Positions 20,455 through 26,583 of a stretch of DNA of 33,795 nt are shown piece after piece. The position numbers were made by a program, and so were the translations under genes. The notes beneath the pieces were generated by a model. It was not told where the DNA came from. It saw only the letters and a program-made list of their open reading frames with translations, and did not search any database. Origin of the DNA: a virus; IMG/VR virus record IMGVR_UViG_3300015264_000040, positions 1 through 33,795 of that record; one strand, written 5' to 3'. Numbering within the stretch: the stretch's first letter is position 1; each line of letters begins with the position of its first letter.

Positions 20455-21861
20455 TCAGTACTGCCCGATCTGGTAGCTGCCTGCGGGGTTGAGGATATGC
20501 GTTTCCTGCTTCGGTACCAGCCTTGCCCATGCCATGATGAGGGATTCCGCCCTGTCTGGTGACGACCCGCCCCTTGCCCTGAGTTCGTCCTTGTGCTCGA
20601 TTTCAATTTGGCCACCCGGCAATTCGCGGTAGCGGATGTCAGTCAACTGAGCGCGCGTGTCTTCATCTTCCACGCCAAGCACGTGCCCGTCCCGCATGCA
20701 CTCCCGCAACCACCAGTAGGCTTCCGCCTTCGCATTTCGGAACATCACGCTATCAATTGGCGCAGCTCCAGCGATGAACGCTCTCACGTCATAGCCCTTG
20801 TGCGCGATGCCGCGCATGAAATGATAGCCAATGCCCACAGTGTCACCGAGCACAACGACAGACGCTCCAGGAAATCGGTTATGCAGTTCGCTCAGGAACA
20901 GATGAACTTCCTCAAGCGGGTCGGCCTTCATCCACGAGTCGCGGAGCACCACGTACGGGCCGAGGCGTGCGGTCGCTGTCGTTTCATCCGCGCCAGGGCC
21001 TGCAACGTCGACGCCCACCTGAATGTACATGCCGGGACGGAAGTACGGCTGGAGGTCCTTCTTCTCGTATGGCAGGCCGGCCGCTTCCACCCATTCCAAC
21101 CTGAACACCGCATTGTCAGCCTGCGTTGGAAACTCGCCCAGCACACGCGACATGAAGCGGGGATTGTTCGGACCCCACTTGTAGTACATCTCGCGCACCC
21201 AGCGGCGGCGCGTCAGATGCGGGAACGGTGCGTAGTCAAGTTCGCTGTCAGGTAGCTGTAGCAGCGATTCCATCGTGAGCCCCGCAAGGTTGGGGGTGTC
21301 GAATGCTGAGATCGTGAGGCAGTATGTTGAGCCACGAAGCTTCGTGAAATCCTCATATGGCGCACCGCTTGGCACGGTCGGGTTGCACATCTTGACAATG
21401 CGCACATCGCCCGCGGCGCGTATGCCTTCGATAGCTTCCCAGACGTCGGCAGATACGCCAATAGCTTCATCCACAATAATCAGCACGCGCTTACCGTGAT
21501 AGCCCTGTGCGTTGACACCCTTAGCTGAAGAGAATCCGATGGCCTTGCACTTCTCGCTCAGTGCCCAGCCGGTCGCCGTGCGGTCAGGAACGCACATTGG
21601 CAACGCCTGGATCGCCGCCTCAATCTCAGACCAGAGATTCTTGACCTGGCGCAGCGTGGGCGCTGTCGTAATGACGATGGTCTCTTCCTGCGTGATGAGT
21701 TCGTAGGGCACCATGCCGGCGACACAGAAGCTCTTGCCGGATCCATGGCAGCCCTTGACAGAAACGCTGCGATGCGTGGCGATTGCGCGACACAGTTCCT
21801 GCTGTTTACTCCAGAGTTTGCGGCGCAGGAATTGGCGCTGAAAGGTTTCCGGCGAGATCAC
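20455..21861 (-). CDS. terL: Terminase large subunit
   Basis: 468 residues. ATPase: Walker A GCHGSGKS (37-44), Walker B VLIIVDEA (126-133) and a motif III-like region (IVKMCNPT, 155-162). Nuclease: Asp285 in QVGVDVAG, Asp340 in VVVLGDT and an Asp in the SSPDRAESL segment near residue 445, the RNase H-like triad. It powers DNA packaging and cuts the concatemer. ATG 21861 overlaps the small subunit stop (ATGA). Full length with all key residues. Confidence 0.93.
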   Translation of the reverse strand: MISPETFQRQFLRRKLWSKQQELCRAIATHRSVSVKGCHGSGKSFCVAGMVPYELITQEETIVITTAPTLRQVKNLWSEIEAAIQALPMCVPDRTATGWALSEKCKAIGFSSAKGVNAQGYHGKRVLIIVDEAIGVSADVWEAIEGIRAAGDVRIVKMCNPTVPSGAPYEDFTKLRGSTYCLTISAFDTPNLAGLTMESLLQLPDSELDYAPFPHLTRRRWVREMYYKWGPNNPRFMSRVLGEFPTQADNAVFRLEWVEAAGLPYEKKDLQPYFRPGMYIQVGVDVAGPGADETTATARLGPYVVLRDSWMKADPLEEVHLFLSELHNRFPGASVVVLGDTVGIGYHFMRGIAHKGYDVRAFIAGAAPIDSVMFRNAKAEAYWWLRECMRDGHVLGVEDEDTRAQLTDIRYRELPGGQIEIEHKDELRARGGSSPDRAESLIMAWARLVPKQETHILNPAGSYQIGQY

Positions 21862-22295
21862 TTGGCTTCATCGATTGTCTTGCAGTATTGGCGGACAGAT
21901 GCGACATCGAAGAGGGGGTTGCCATCCTTGCCGGTGAGTTCGCCGGTCCACCGTTCTCGGAACTTCTCGGGCAGATTACCCCTTAGCAGTGTCTGCATGA
22001 GCGCATCGGAGTATTCATACTCCCACCCAACGATCTTTCCTTTGTATCGCACAGCCTTGCGCAGCCCCTCATGGGCTCGACGTACAGCTTCATCTTCGAG
22101 AGTGCGTCCAGCAACCTTTTCAGCCCTTGCGAAGGCATCAGAATACACCCCGCTATCCATCCACAGGTAATGCGTTTGCCTTTGGATCTTTGCCCACCTG
22201 GCGGCTTGCGTCACGCTAGCACAAGCTTCGAAGCAGCGCAGAAACCGGACTTGTTTAGGCGTCAATTCGTGAGTGAGGACCGGTGCCGCTTCCAT
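21858..22295 (-). CDS. terS: Terminase small subunit
   Basis: 145 residues from ATG 22295; a TTG at 22316 could extend it by 7. Helix-turn-helix region TPKQVRFLRCFEACASVTQAA (split: LTPKQVRFLRCF, then SVTQAARWAKIQRQTHYLW) with the following AEKVAGRTLEDEAVRRAHEG helix matches small subunits that bind packaging sites. TACAAT lies 9 nt upstream of ATG 22295, so the transcript would have almost no leader. Confidence 0.8.
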   Translation of the reverse strand: MEAAPVLTHELTPKQVRFLRCFEACASVTQAARWAKIQRQTHYLWMDSGVYSDAFARAEKVAGRTLEDEAVRRAHEGLRKAVRYKGKIVGWEYEYSDALMQTLLRGNLPEKFRERWTGELTGKDGNPLFDVASVRQYCKTIDEAK

Positions 22296-22304
22296 CCGCC
22301 ACCG

Positions 22305-22310
22305 ATTGTA
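22305..22310 (-). promoter_or_regulatory. Candidate -10 (TACAAT) for the terminase unit
   Basis: Leftward TACAAT, 5 of 6 to consensus, 9 nt before ATG 22295. No -35 at standard distance; a TTGACA is present but 34 bp upstream. Supports the shorter terminase small subunit start. Confidence 0.35.
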
Positions 22311-22378
22311 GCGCAACGGGTGCGGGCTATGCGCGGCGGGAATCTGTCAAGTGCCATTTGGCGTACGGATTGAACGGG

Positions 22379-22408
22379 TTGCGATTGTAAAGACTTTTGC
22401 TGTAGAAT
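22379..22408 (+). promoter_or_regulatory. Promoter before the DUF559 nuclease gene
   Basis: TTGCGA (22379-22384), 18-bp spacer, TAGAAT (22403-22408). The -10 covers the first ATG (22407), so a start further downstream (TTG 22443 with AGGGG) is favoured. Confidence 0.45.
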
Positions 22409-22442
22409 GCACAGTGCCATCGCGGCTTTCAGGGGTTTTTCC

Positions 22443-22937
22443 TTGGCATCTGGATACAACCGTAAACCGTTCAGGCTCGACGTTGGGCTTCCTTCAAAGC
22501 TCCAGCGTGGCTTTGTTCGCGGTCGCCGAAAGGTTGACAGCGAAGAGGATAAGCCCGCTCCAGTTAAGATCATTTGCCTCGATGGGCAGGCACTTGCCGA
22601 GCCTCGCGTTGCGGCTGTAGAGGGTAAGCATGACATCGCCTTCCGCCTACGTGCCAAAGCTCCCGCGAGTGAGCGGGCGATTGCTGCGGGAATGAAGGAA
22701 CTCGGGTTCGCTCATTCGGTTTCGGTCTGCGGATTCATCGCGGATTTCTTTCACGCCAAGCTGCGGATTGCAGTTGAGATTGACGGGCCGTGCCATAAAG
22801 GGCGAAAGGCTTACGACCGTCAGCGAGACGCGGCCTTTTGGCGGAAAGGAATTCATACAATCCGATATGGCGCGGATGACGCCTTCCTGAGGCCAGAATA
22901 CATTCTCGACTGCGTTCGGCGTGCCATCGCCGTTTGA
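22443..22937 (+). CDS. DUF559 / very-short-patch-repair-like nuclease
   Basis: 164 residues from TTG 22443 (AGGGG 7 nt upstream); ATG 22407 gives 176 but lies in the -10. C-terminal half: VCGFIADFFHAKLRIAVEIDG, GRKAYDRQRDAAFWRKGIHTIRY and a DC.RR.I end, the PD-(D/E)XK layout of DUF559 proteins (Asp in ADFF, Glu-x-Asp in VEIDG, HKGRKAYDRQRD). The N-terminal part is basic and not recognised. It lies rightward between terminase and the 23044 gene, a position often used by nucleases acting with packaging. Activity is inferred from the family fold. Confidence 0.75.
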   Translation: MASGYNRKPFRLDVGLPSKLQRGFVRGRRKVDSEEDKPAPVKIICLDGQALAEPRVAAVEGKHDIAFRLRAKAPASERAIAAGMKELGFAHSVSVCGFIADFFHAKLRIAVEIDGPCHKGRKAYDRQRDAAFWRKGIHTIRYGADDAFLRPEYILDCVRRAIAV

Positions 22938-22939
22938 AG

Positions 22940-22973
22940 TTGCGTTTGTGCCTCTTGGGCGTAATGATATGCT
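22940..22973 (+). promoter_or_regulatory. Candidate promoter for the 23044 gene
   Basis: Two overlapping options: TTGCGT (22940-22945) 16 bp before TAATGA (22962-22967), or TTGTGC (22946-22951) 16 bp before TATGCT (22968-22973). Either gives a leader of about 65-75 nt, unlike the leaderless units elsewhere. Confidence 0.4.
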
Positions 22974-22990
22974 GAAGAGGTTCAAATCCA

Positions 22991-23021
22991 ACGGGCTCTA
23001 AACATTGAGCGGCTAGCCCGT
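22991..23021 (+). promoter_or_regulatory. Leader inverted repeat before 23044
   Basis: ACGGGCT (22991-22997) and AGCCCGT (23015-23021) form a 7-bp perfect stem around a 17-nt loop, ending 9 nt before the AAGGAG ribosome site. It may stabilise the messenger or control translation; it has no U-tract, so it is not a classical terminator. Confidence 0.4.
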
Positions 23022-23034
23022 ACGCTGTTAAAGG
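23014..23034 (+). repeat. Imperfect direct repeat, copy 1 (second copy 23980-23999)
   Basis: TAGCCCGTACGCTGTTAAAGG here resembles TAGCCCCGAACGCTGTAAGG at 23980-23999. The copies flank the two-gene 23044-23982 unit at its start and end. The second covers the stop codon of the 52-residue gene. Confidence 0.35.
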
Positions 23035-23043
23035 AGCTTCAAC

Positions 23044-23814
23044 ATGATGTATCGCAACAGCCTCGTTCTCGCGATCAAAGTAAACGGGCGAATTCTTCGT
23101 GAAGTAGGCGATGAAGTCTCGCTTCCCTTCGGGTGCGAATATTCCATCCTGATCAAAAACCTGGATTCAGTTAGGGCTCAAGTCGAAGTTTCGGTCGATG
23201 ACGTCATTGCTTCTGGTCGCGGGAAGATAATCATCGCGCCAAACTCAGATCTGGAGCTTGAACGGTTCATCCGGGATGGCAATCTGGATTCTGGCAACCG
23301 CTTCAAGTTCATCGAGCGCACTGAAGAGATTGAGGCTCACCGAGGGGCAATGGTGGACGATGGGGTTGTACGTGTCGAAGGATGGCGCGAACGTGTCGTT
23401 GAGTATCGACCAGCAACGGACTACACGCCTCGGTATGAGCATCCCCAATTTCGCCAATCACCTCTCCGTGGCGGCAATGACACGTTTGGAAGCCTAGGCC
23501 CACGGCGACAACACCCGATGAGAGCCAAGGCGGCTGCACCCCCTGCGCGACCCCATGCATCATCCCGCTTGGCCGCTCCTGGGATCACAGTTCCTGGCAG
23601 TGAAAGCTCTCAGCGCTTCTACGTGGCTGGCGGGTTTCTGCTGGAGCCCCAAAGCTCCGTGCTCGTGCTGCATTTGAGAGGAGCGGTCGGAGAATTGCCT
23701 ATCGCGGATCCGGTTACCGTTCATGACAGCCCGATATGCTCTACCTGCGGCAAGACCAATCGGCCGAAGCACAAATTTTGCTTCGCGTGTGGAACAGCGC
23801 TTCAGCTAATTTAG
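23044..23814 (+). CDS. Conserved phage protein with C-terminal zinc ribbon
   Basis: 256 residues, ATG 23044 (AAGGAG 9 nt upstream). The N-terminal 115 residues (NSLVLAIKVNGRILRE, LPFGCEYSILIKNLDS, RFIRDGNLDSGNRFKFIE, EAHRGAMVDDGVVRVE) form a beta-sandwich type domain that I know from many unrelated phages, where it is of unknown, probably virion-related, function. A Pro/Arg-rich linker follows, then GITVPGSESSQRFYVAG, and CSTCGKTNRP..KFCFACGTAL (about 232-254), a zinc ribbon. It seems complete. Strong ribosome site and structured leader suggest high expression. Confidence 0.75.
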   Translation: MMYRNSLVLAIKVNGRILREVGDEVSLPFGCEYSILIKNLDSVRAQVEVSVDDVIASGRGKIIIAPNSDLELERFIRDGNLDSGNRFKFIERTEEIEAHRGAMVDDGVVRVEGWRERVVEYRPATDYTPRYEHPQFRQSPLRGGNDTFGSLGPRRQHPMRAKAAAPPARPHASSRLAAPGITVPGSESSQRFYVAGGFLLEPQSSVLVLHLRGAVGELPIADPVTVHDSPICSTCGKTNRPKHKFCFACGTALQLI

Positions 23815-23823
23815 GAGAATGAG

Positions 23824-23982
23824 ATGATAGGTGATCCCGAAGACTTCACATCAAAGACCATACTTCTCATGACGACGTTGTTGCGCCTTATGAGACACCT
23901 TGGGAATGGTTCTACGCCGGAGGAGAAGTTTAGCTTTGTAGACGAGCACGGCACCAAACACGCGGCGCGCCCTGGAGATTAG
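23824..23982 (+). CDS. 52-residue hypothetical protein
   Basis: ATG 23824 with AGGAG 8 nt upstream and only 9 nt after the previous stop. Sequence MIGDPEDFTSKTILLMTTLLRLMRH, then EEKFSFVDEHGTKHAARPGD: an amphipathic or weakly hydrophobic helix followed by a charged tail. No family recognised. Likely co-transcribed with 23044. Confidence 0.6.
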   Translation: MIGDPEDFTSKTILLMTTLLRLMRHLGNGSTPEEKFSFVDEHGTKHAARPGD

Positions 23983-24131
23983 CCCCGAACGCTGTAAGGC
24001 ATTTGCCGCGCAAGACGCCCCACTTCGGCGCGCTCAATCGGATTCTCATATTGCGCACCACGGCACTAACGTATAGGAGCAGAGCGTTCCTAAACTTCAG
24101 CGCTAACTGTCATTCGTTCCAACAGTATATT

Positions 24132-24470
24132 CTACTTTGGGGCCTTCATGAGCATGTTGATGAAGGCGATGAGGGCAGCGGTTCCGATGGCGCCGGCGAC
24201 GGCCCAGATGATTCCGGTCTTGCTGTCGATGCGGGTGATTTGGTTGGAATCAACAGCTCGCGCTTCGACCAATTTGGTTTGCAGTGCGGCTTCGCTTTTA
24301 ACGGCATCGATTCTGGTCTGGGCAATTTGCAGGGCGAGATCGTTTTGCCCTTTGTTGAGCGCAGAAATTGAGCCTTCAAGCGCGGTCAGGCGCAGCCGAA
24401 ACTCGTCTTTGAATTCGCGGATTAGGTCTCGAAATTCGCCAACAGTAATGGGGCGCTCGTCTTCCGGCAT
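24132..24470 (-). CDS. Coiled-coil protein with C-terminal membrane anchor
   Basis: 112 residues from ATG 24470, which shares its A with the stop of the sensor-domain gene (TGATG). The upstream extension of the frame is shadow. Residues 10-80 are long charged helix (EFRDLIREFKDEFRLRLTAL; DAVKSEAALQTKLVEARAVD), then a hydrophobic helix IIWAVAGAIGTAALIAFINML and a KAPK end. This order resembles XhlA/hemolysin-type holin-associated proteins and other phage tail-anchored coiled coils. Partner of the sensor-domain protein by coupling. Function inferred only. Confidence 0.65.
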   Translation of the reverse strand: MPEDERPITVGEFRDLIREFKDEFRLRLTALEGSISALNKGQNDLALQIAQTRIDAVKSEAALQTKLVEARAVDSNQITRIDSKTGIIWAVAGAIGTAALIAFINMLMKAPK

Positions 24471-24844
24471 CAGATTCTCAGTTTCGTTGTCGCTTCGCGG
24501 AGCAAGACCGTTAATTCGGCCACGGTCAAAGCTCTCTTCATTTCTTCGATATAGACCCGGAAGTACGTTAGAACAACCCATGCTGTTACAGCAGATACTA
24601 GCGCAGTGAGGGCGTTCCACCAAAGAAAAATTGTGTTGTATCTCCCGCATTTTCCGCGAAAGCCAAACCAGGCCTCCTGGCCATGGCCTAAGCCGCAGAG
24701 GAAAACAAAGGCCGCGCAAAGAACAAGAAAGGCGCGAAGAGGACGTTTGAAGCTGGGGACGCCAGTCGCGGCAACGATGCCAGCTGGGATAACCAAGTAA
24801 CTCAAGCAGATAACGAGGTCAGAAATCCAAGGGGCCGATGTCAC
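24470..24844 (-). CDS. Stand-alone ethylene-receptor-like three-helix membrane sensor domain
   Basis: 124 residues, GTG start 24844. Three predicted membrane helices (about 8-27, 37-56, 72-95) and a helical tail (YIEEMKRALTVAELTVLLRE). The sequence lines up with the N-terminal domain of plant ETR1 and the matching domain of bacterial sensor kinases: ISD..I...Y..IP near residues 7-20 and FLCGLGH (48-54). Asp9, Tyr16, Ile19, Pro20, Cys50 and His54 match ETR1 Asp25, Tyr32, Ile35, Pro36, Cys65 and His69, including Cys-x3-His that binds copper. No kinase, GAF or GGDEF domain follows; a coupled coiled-coil membrane protein does. What it senses is unknown. Confidence 0.75.
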   Translation of the reverse strand: MTSAPWISDLVICLSYLVIPAGIVAATGVPSFKRPLRAFLVLCAAFVFLCGLGHGQEAWFGFRGKCGRYNTIFLWWNALTALVSAVTAWVVLTYFRVYIEEMKRALTVAELTVLLREATTKLRI

Positions 24845-24850
24845 GTGCTG

Positions 24851-24859
24851 ATTCTAACA
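24851..24859 (-). promoter_or_regulatory. Extended -10 (TGT-TAGAAT) for leaderless sensor-domain gene
   Basis: Leftward TGT-TAGAAT lies 6 nt (CAGCAC) before GTG 24844, with no Shine-Dalgarno. Standard spacing puts the transcript start on the GTG. No good -35. Confidence 0.5.
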
Positions 24860-24869
24860 GAACGTGTAG

Positions 24870-24875
24870 TACGAT
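24870..24875 (+). promoter_or_regulatory. Candidate -10 (TACGAT) for 24882
   Basis: Rightward TACGAT, 6 nt (TGAGCC) before ATG 24882, without Shine-Dalgarno. With the leftward TAGAAT 13 bp away it makes a compact divergent start region of 37 bp. Confidence 0.35.
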
Positions 24876-24881
24876 TGAGCC

Positions 24882-25028
24882 ATGGCAAAGAAAGAACCGG
24901 TAAAGACGCCACCCTGTGAGCCAGAGCCGCCACAGACGCCGCTGCACGATCCTCAGCCCAGGCCGCGCACTTCGTCAATCGACCCAGGCCCGCCCGCGCC
25001 GAGCACAAAACCGCCCGGCGAGCCGTAA
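24882..25028 (+). CDS. 48-residue proline-rich peptide
   Basis: ATG 24882 to TAA 25028. About a third of residues are Pro (KTPPCEPEPPQTPLHDPQPR; GPPAPSTKPPGEP). No hydrophobic segment. Proline-rich linkers of this kind occur in outer spanin components and in scaffolding peptides, but no signal peptide is present. No Shine-Dalgarno is visible. The next gene follows after 6 nt. Confidence 0.45.
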   Translation: MAKKEPVKTPPCEPEPPQTPLHDPQPRPRTSSIDPGPPAPSTKPPGEP

Positions 25029-25034
25029 GCCATC

Positions 25035-25307
25035 ATGGAAACCACGGTCGGCTGGGGGACCGCTTTGCTGCTGGGCTGCTGCGGAGGGTATCTTCTCGGC
25101 GGCGTGCGTTGCCGTGCAGAAAGAGCACGAATGCGGGCAGCGATTAAGGCTCGCGATGAGCAATTCTCAGCCGATGCGCGCGAATATCTTCGGCTGGCGT
25201 CAGAACTCCGAGGGCTAAAAGACTGGCATCATGGGATCTTTCAATGGATTGAGCAACATGAGGTACAATGGCCCAGCACAGTAAGACCACCGCGTCCACC
25301 AGCGTAG
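25035..25307 (+). CDS. Small membrane-anchored helical protein (spanin-like layout)
   Basis: 90 residues. N-terminal helix WGTALLLGCCGGYLLGGV (7-24), then a basic and charged helix (RAERARMRAAIKARDEQFS; REYLRLASELRGL), HHGIFQWIEQH, and a Pro-rich end. One anchor followed by a periplasmic-type helix is the i-spanin layout, but the length is short and no endolysin is nearby. The 3' 164 bases overlap the end of the leftward membrane gene, so one of the two tails may be non-coding. Moderate confidence. Confidence 0.45.
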   Translation: METTVGWGTALLLGCCGGYLLGGVRCRAERARMRAAIKARDEQFSADAREYLRLASELRGLKDWHHGIFQWIEQHEVQWPSTVRPPRPPA

Positions 25308-25899
25308 CAATCCAGTCCGCGGTGCGCCAAACTCCTCCAGTTGGGTGCTTGGTCATCGCCATCAGGGAGTTGGCCGCATGCGTGAACGCGAGTGAGAAGA
25401 GCGCGGCAGTGTGCCAGTCCTCCAGCCTGTTTCGCCACCAGCCGACTGAGAGCGTGAGCCACTCTACCGCCAGCATCACCATGAAAATCCAGATTTGCAG
25501 GTAGCGGCGGTACTCGGTGAACAGCCCCGCCCATTGGCCATCGCGCGACAGGTGAAGGGCCAGCACCACACCGAAGGCGAGTGTGTATGCGCCGAGGTTA
25601 GTCATTGACCAGGAGCGGCCATCTCGGTCATGCGTCTGGTAGTGGAGCGCTTCGAGACAGGCGAGCGTCCGCAATAGCAGAATTGCCACCATAAGGCCGG
25701 CGAAACTCTCCTCGAAGTTCGGCCAGATTTCCGCCACGGATGGAAAACTGAAGTATGCCGAGTAGATCACCGCGAACGGGGCGGAGACGCCCAGGTAGGC
25801 TTGCCAGAGGGGATGGTAGCGCCAGCGATGCGTCCACACCTCGATGAGGCAGAGCAGATGCGCGAGAATCCAGAGCAAGCGGACGGCGTAGACGATCAC
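25144..25899 (-). CDS. Polytopic integral membrane protein, unknown function
   Basis: 251 residues, GTG start 25899 (GTGA overlap). About seven hydrophobic segments: LLWILAHLLCLIEVW, LGVSAPFAVIYSAYF, FAGLMVAILLLRTLA, LGAYTLAFGVVLAL, LQIWIFMVMLAVEWLTL, TAALFSLAFTHAANSLM, and ATLVDAVVLLCWAIVP. Cytoplasmic tail rich in charges (EDIRAHRLRIAHREP). No transporter or enzyme motif recognised. Large polytopic proteins are rare in phages of this size; with the sensor-domain gene it makes a membrane-focused neighbourhood. Ends within the rightward 25035 gene. Confidence 0.65.
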   Translation of the reverse strand: MIVYAVRLLWILAHLLCLIEVWTHRWRYHPLWQAYLGVSAPFAVIYSAYFSFPSVAEIWPNFEESFAGLMVAILLLRTLACLEALHYQTHDRDGRSWSMTNLGAYTLAFGVVLALHLSRDGQWAGLFTEYRRYLQIWIFMVMLAVEWLTLSVGWWRNRLEDWHTAALFSLAFTHAANSLMAMTKHPTGGVWRTADWIATLVDAVVLLCWAIVPHVAQSIERSHDASLLALGVLTPAEDIRAHRLRIAHREP

Positions 25900-26072
25900 T
25901 GGCCGGCTCTTTTTTTAAGCAGGCGCGCTGCTCGATTCGAAGGATACCGCTTCCGTAGCTCAATTTCGGCTACCAGCGCTATTCCTGCATTGCTGCATGT
26001 TGTGGCAATTGAGATTAAGTCGTCATCCGGTATGCGGTATTTGCCACGTGTTGGAGGTTTTTTATCGCTCAT
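25896..26072 (-). CDS. 58-residue basic protein
   Basis: ATG 26072 (ATGA overlap) to TGA 25896 (overlaps GTG 25899). MSDKKPPTRGKYRIPDDDLI, central hydrophobic patch (SIATTCSNAGIALVAEI) and a basic C-terminus (RKRYPSNRAARLLKKRAG). Both exact overlaps support it. No family recognised. Confidence 0.5.
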   Translation of the reverse strand: MSDKKPPTRGKYRIPDDDLISIATTCSNAGIALVAEIELRKRYPSNRAARLLKKRAGQ

Positions 26073-26218
26073 GCGGACACCGGTGCCTGATACCCGTTTC
26101 TTCGCAGCAGGGCGTCATTTGACCTTTCGGGCTCCCGAACCACCAGCAGAAACAACTGCCGCTGCCAAGGGCGGAACTTTGGCCGCTTGCGGCGCGGAAG
26201 TCGGAGCTTGAGCGTCAC
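26069..26218 (-). CDS. 49-residue very basic protein
   Basis: GTG 26218 overlaps the preceding stop (GTGA) and TGA 26069 overlaps the next ATG. MTLKLRLPRRKRPKFRPWQR then LFLLVVREPERSNDALLRRNG. Strong positive charge suggests nucleic-acid binding, but no motif is recognised. The longer frames over this stretch are shadows of the zinc protein. Confidence 0.5.
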   Translation of the reverse strand: MTLKLRLPRRKRPKFRPWQRQLFLLVVREPERSNDALLRRNGYQAPVSA

Positions 26219-26493
26219 GCCACTTTGCCGCGCGGATTTCTCGAATCCCATGCTTTCCATCGGCATTTTCCTGAACAGTAAAGCGCGGGCTTCTTCGATC
26301 TGATCCTGCCACCGCAAGACTTACAGATCAGATTTTGCCCAACTGGCCAGGGCCGCGATCCCTGCCCGAATCTTTTTTCCCACTTCGCTCGGCGACAAGC
26401 TGCGCAACAAAACCGTTTGGAAATTCGCTTGTAGATGTACTTTTCTCCGCAATCCTCACAGACGCCCTGCTTTGGCTGTTCAGGTTCGCTCAT
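26215..26493 (-). CDS. Double zinc-ribbon protein
   Basis: 92 residues. Two four-Cys units: Cys12, Cys15, Cys29 or 30 and Cys33 (CEDC ... FCCAAC), then Cys57, Cys60, Cys73 and Cys77 (CKSC ... YCSGKC). Basic between and after (RRAKWEKRFG; KCRWKAW). Such tandem ribbons in phages usually bind DNA or RNA. First gene of its unit, with a good promoter 6 nt upstream and no Shine-Dalgarno. Coupled to the next gene by GTGA. Confidence 0.65.
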   Translation of the reverse strand: MSEPEQPKQGVCEDCGEKYIYKRISKRFCCAACRRAKWEKRFGQGSRPWPVGQNLICKSCGGRIRSKKPALYCSGKCRWKAWDSRNPRGKVA

Positions 26494-26499
26494 AGATAC

Positions 26500-26528
26500 A
26501 TCATAGCTAGCGTGGCAAGGCGTTGCAA
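26500..26528 (-). promoter_or_regulatory. Promoter for the 26493-25144 unit (leaderless)
   Basis: Leftward TTGCAA (26528-26523), 17-bp spacer, TATGAT (26505-26500), 6 nt (GTATCT), ATG 26493. This is the best sigma70-like match in the window (4/6 and 5/6 with ideal spacing). It lies in a 90-bp gap, one of few on this strand. Predicted start of transcription is the start codon. Confidence 0.65.
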
Positions 26529-26583
26529 CATGTCCAGAACGATAATTTGATATACGGCCACGTACGGGCCATCCCAGCGAGGC

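Noticed and set aside
19749-20615. RNA ligase frame extended upstream by 68 residues.
   Set aside because: The extension lies in the terminase C-terminus and is Ser/Arg-rich shadow; ATG 20411 has a promoter at ideal spacing.
23983-24131. Rho-independent terminators between the convergent units.
   Set aside because: Only weak short hairpins (for example GGCATTTGCC) without U-tracts are visible.
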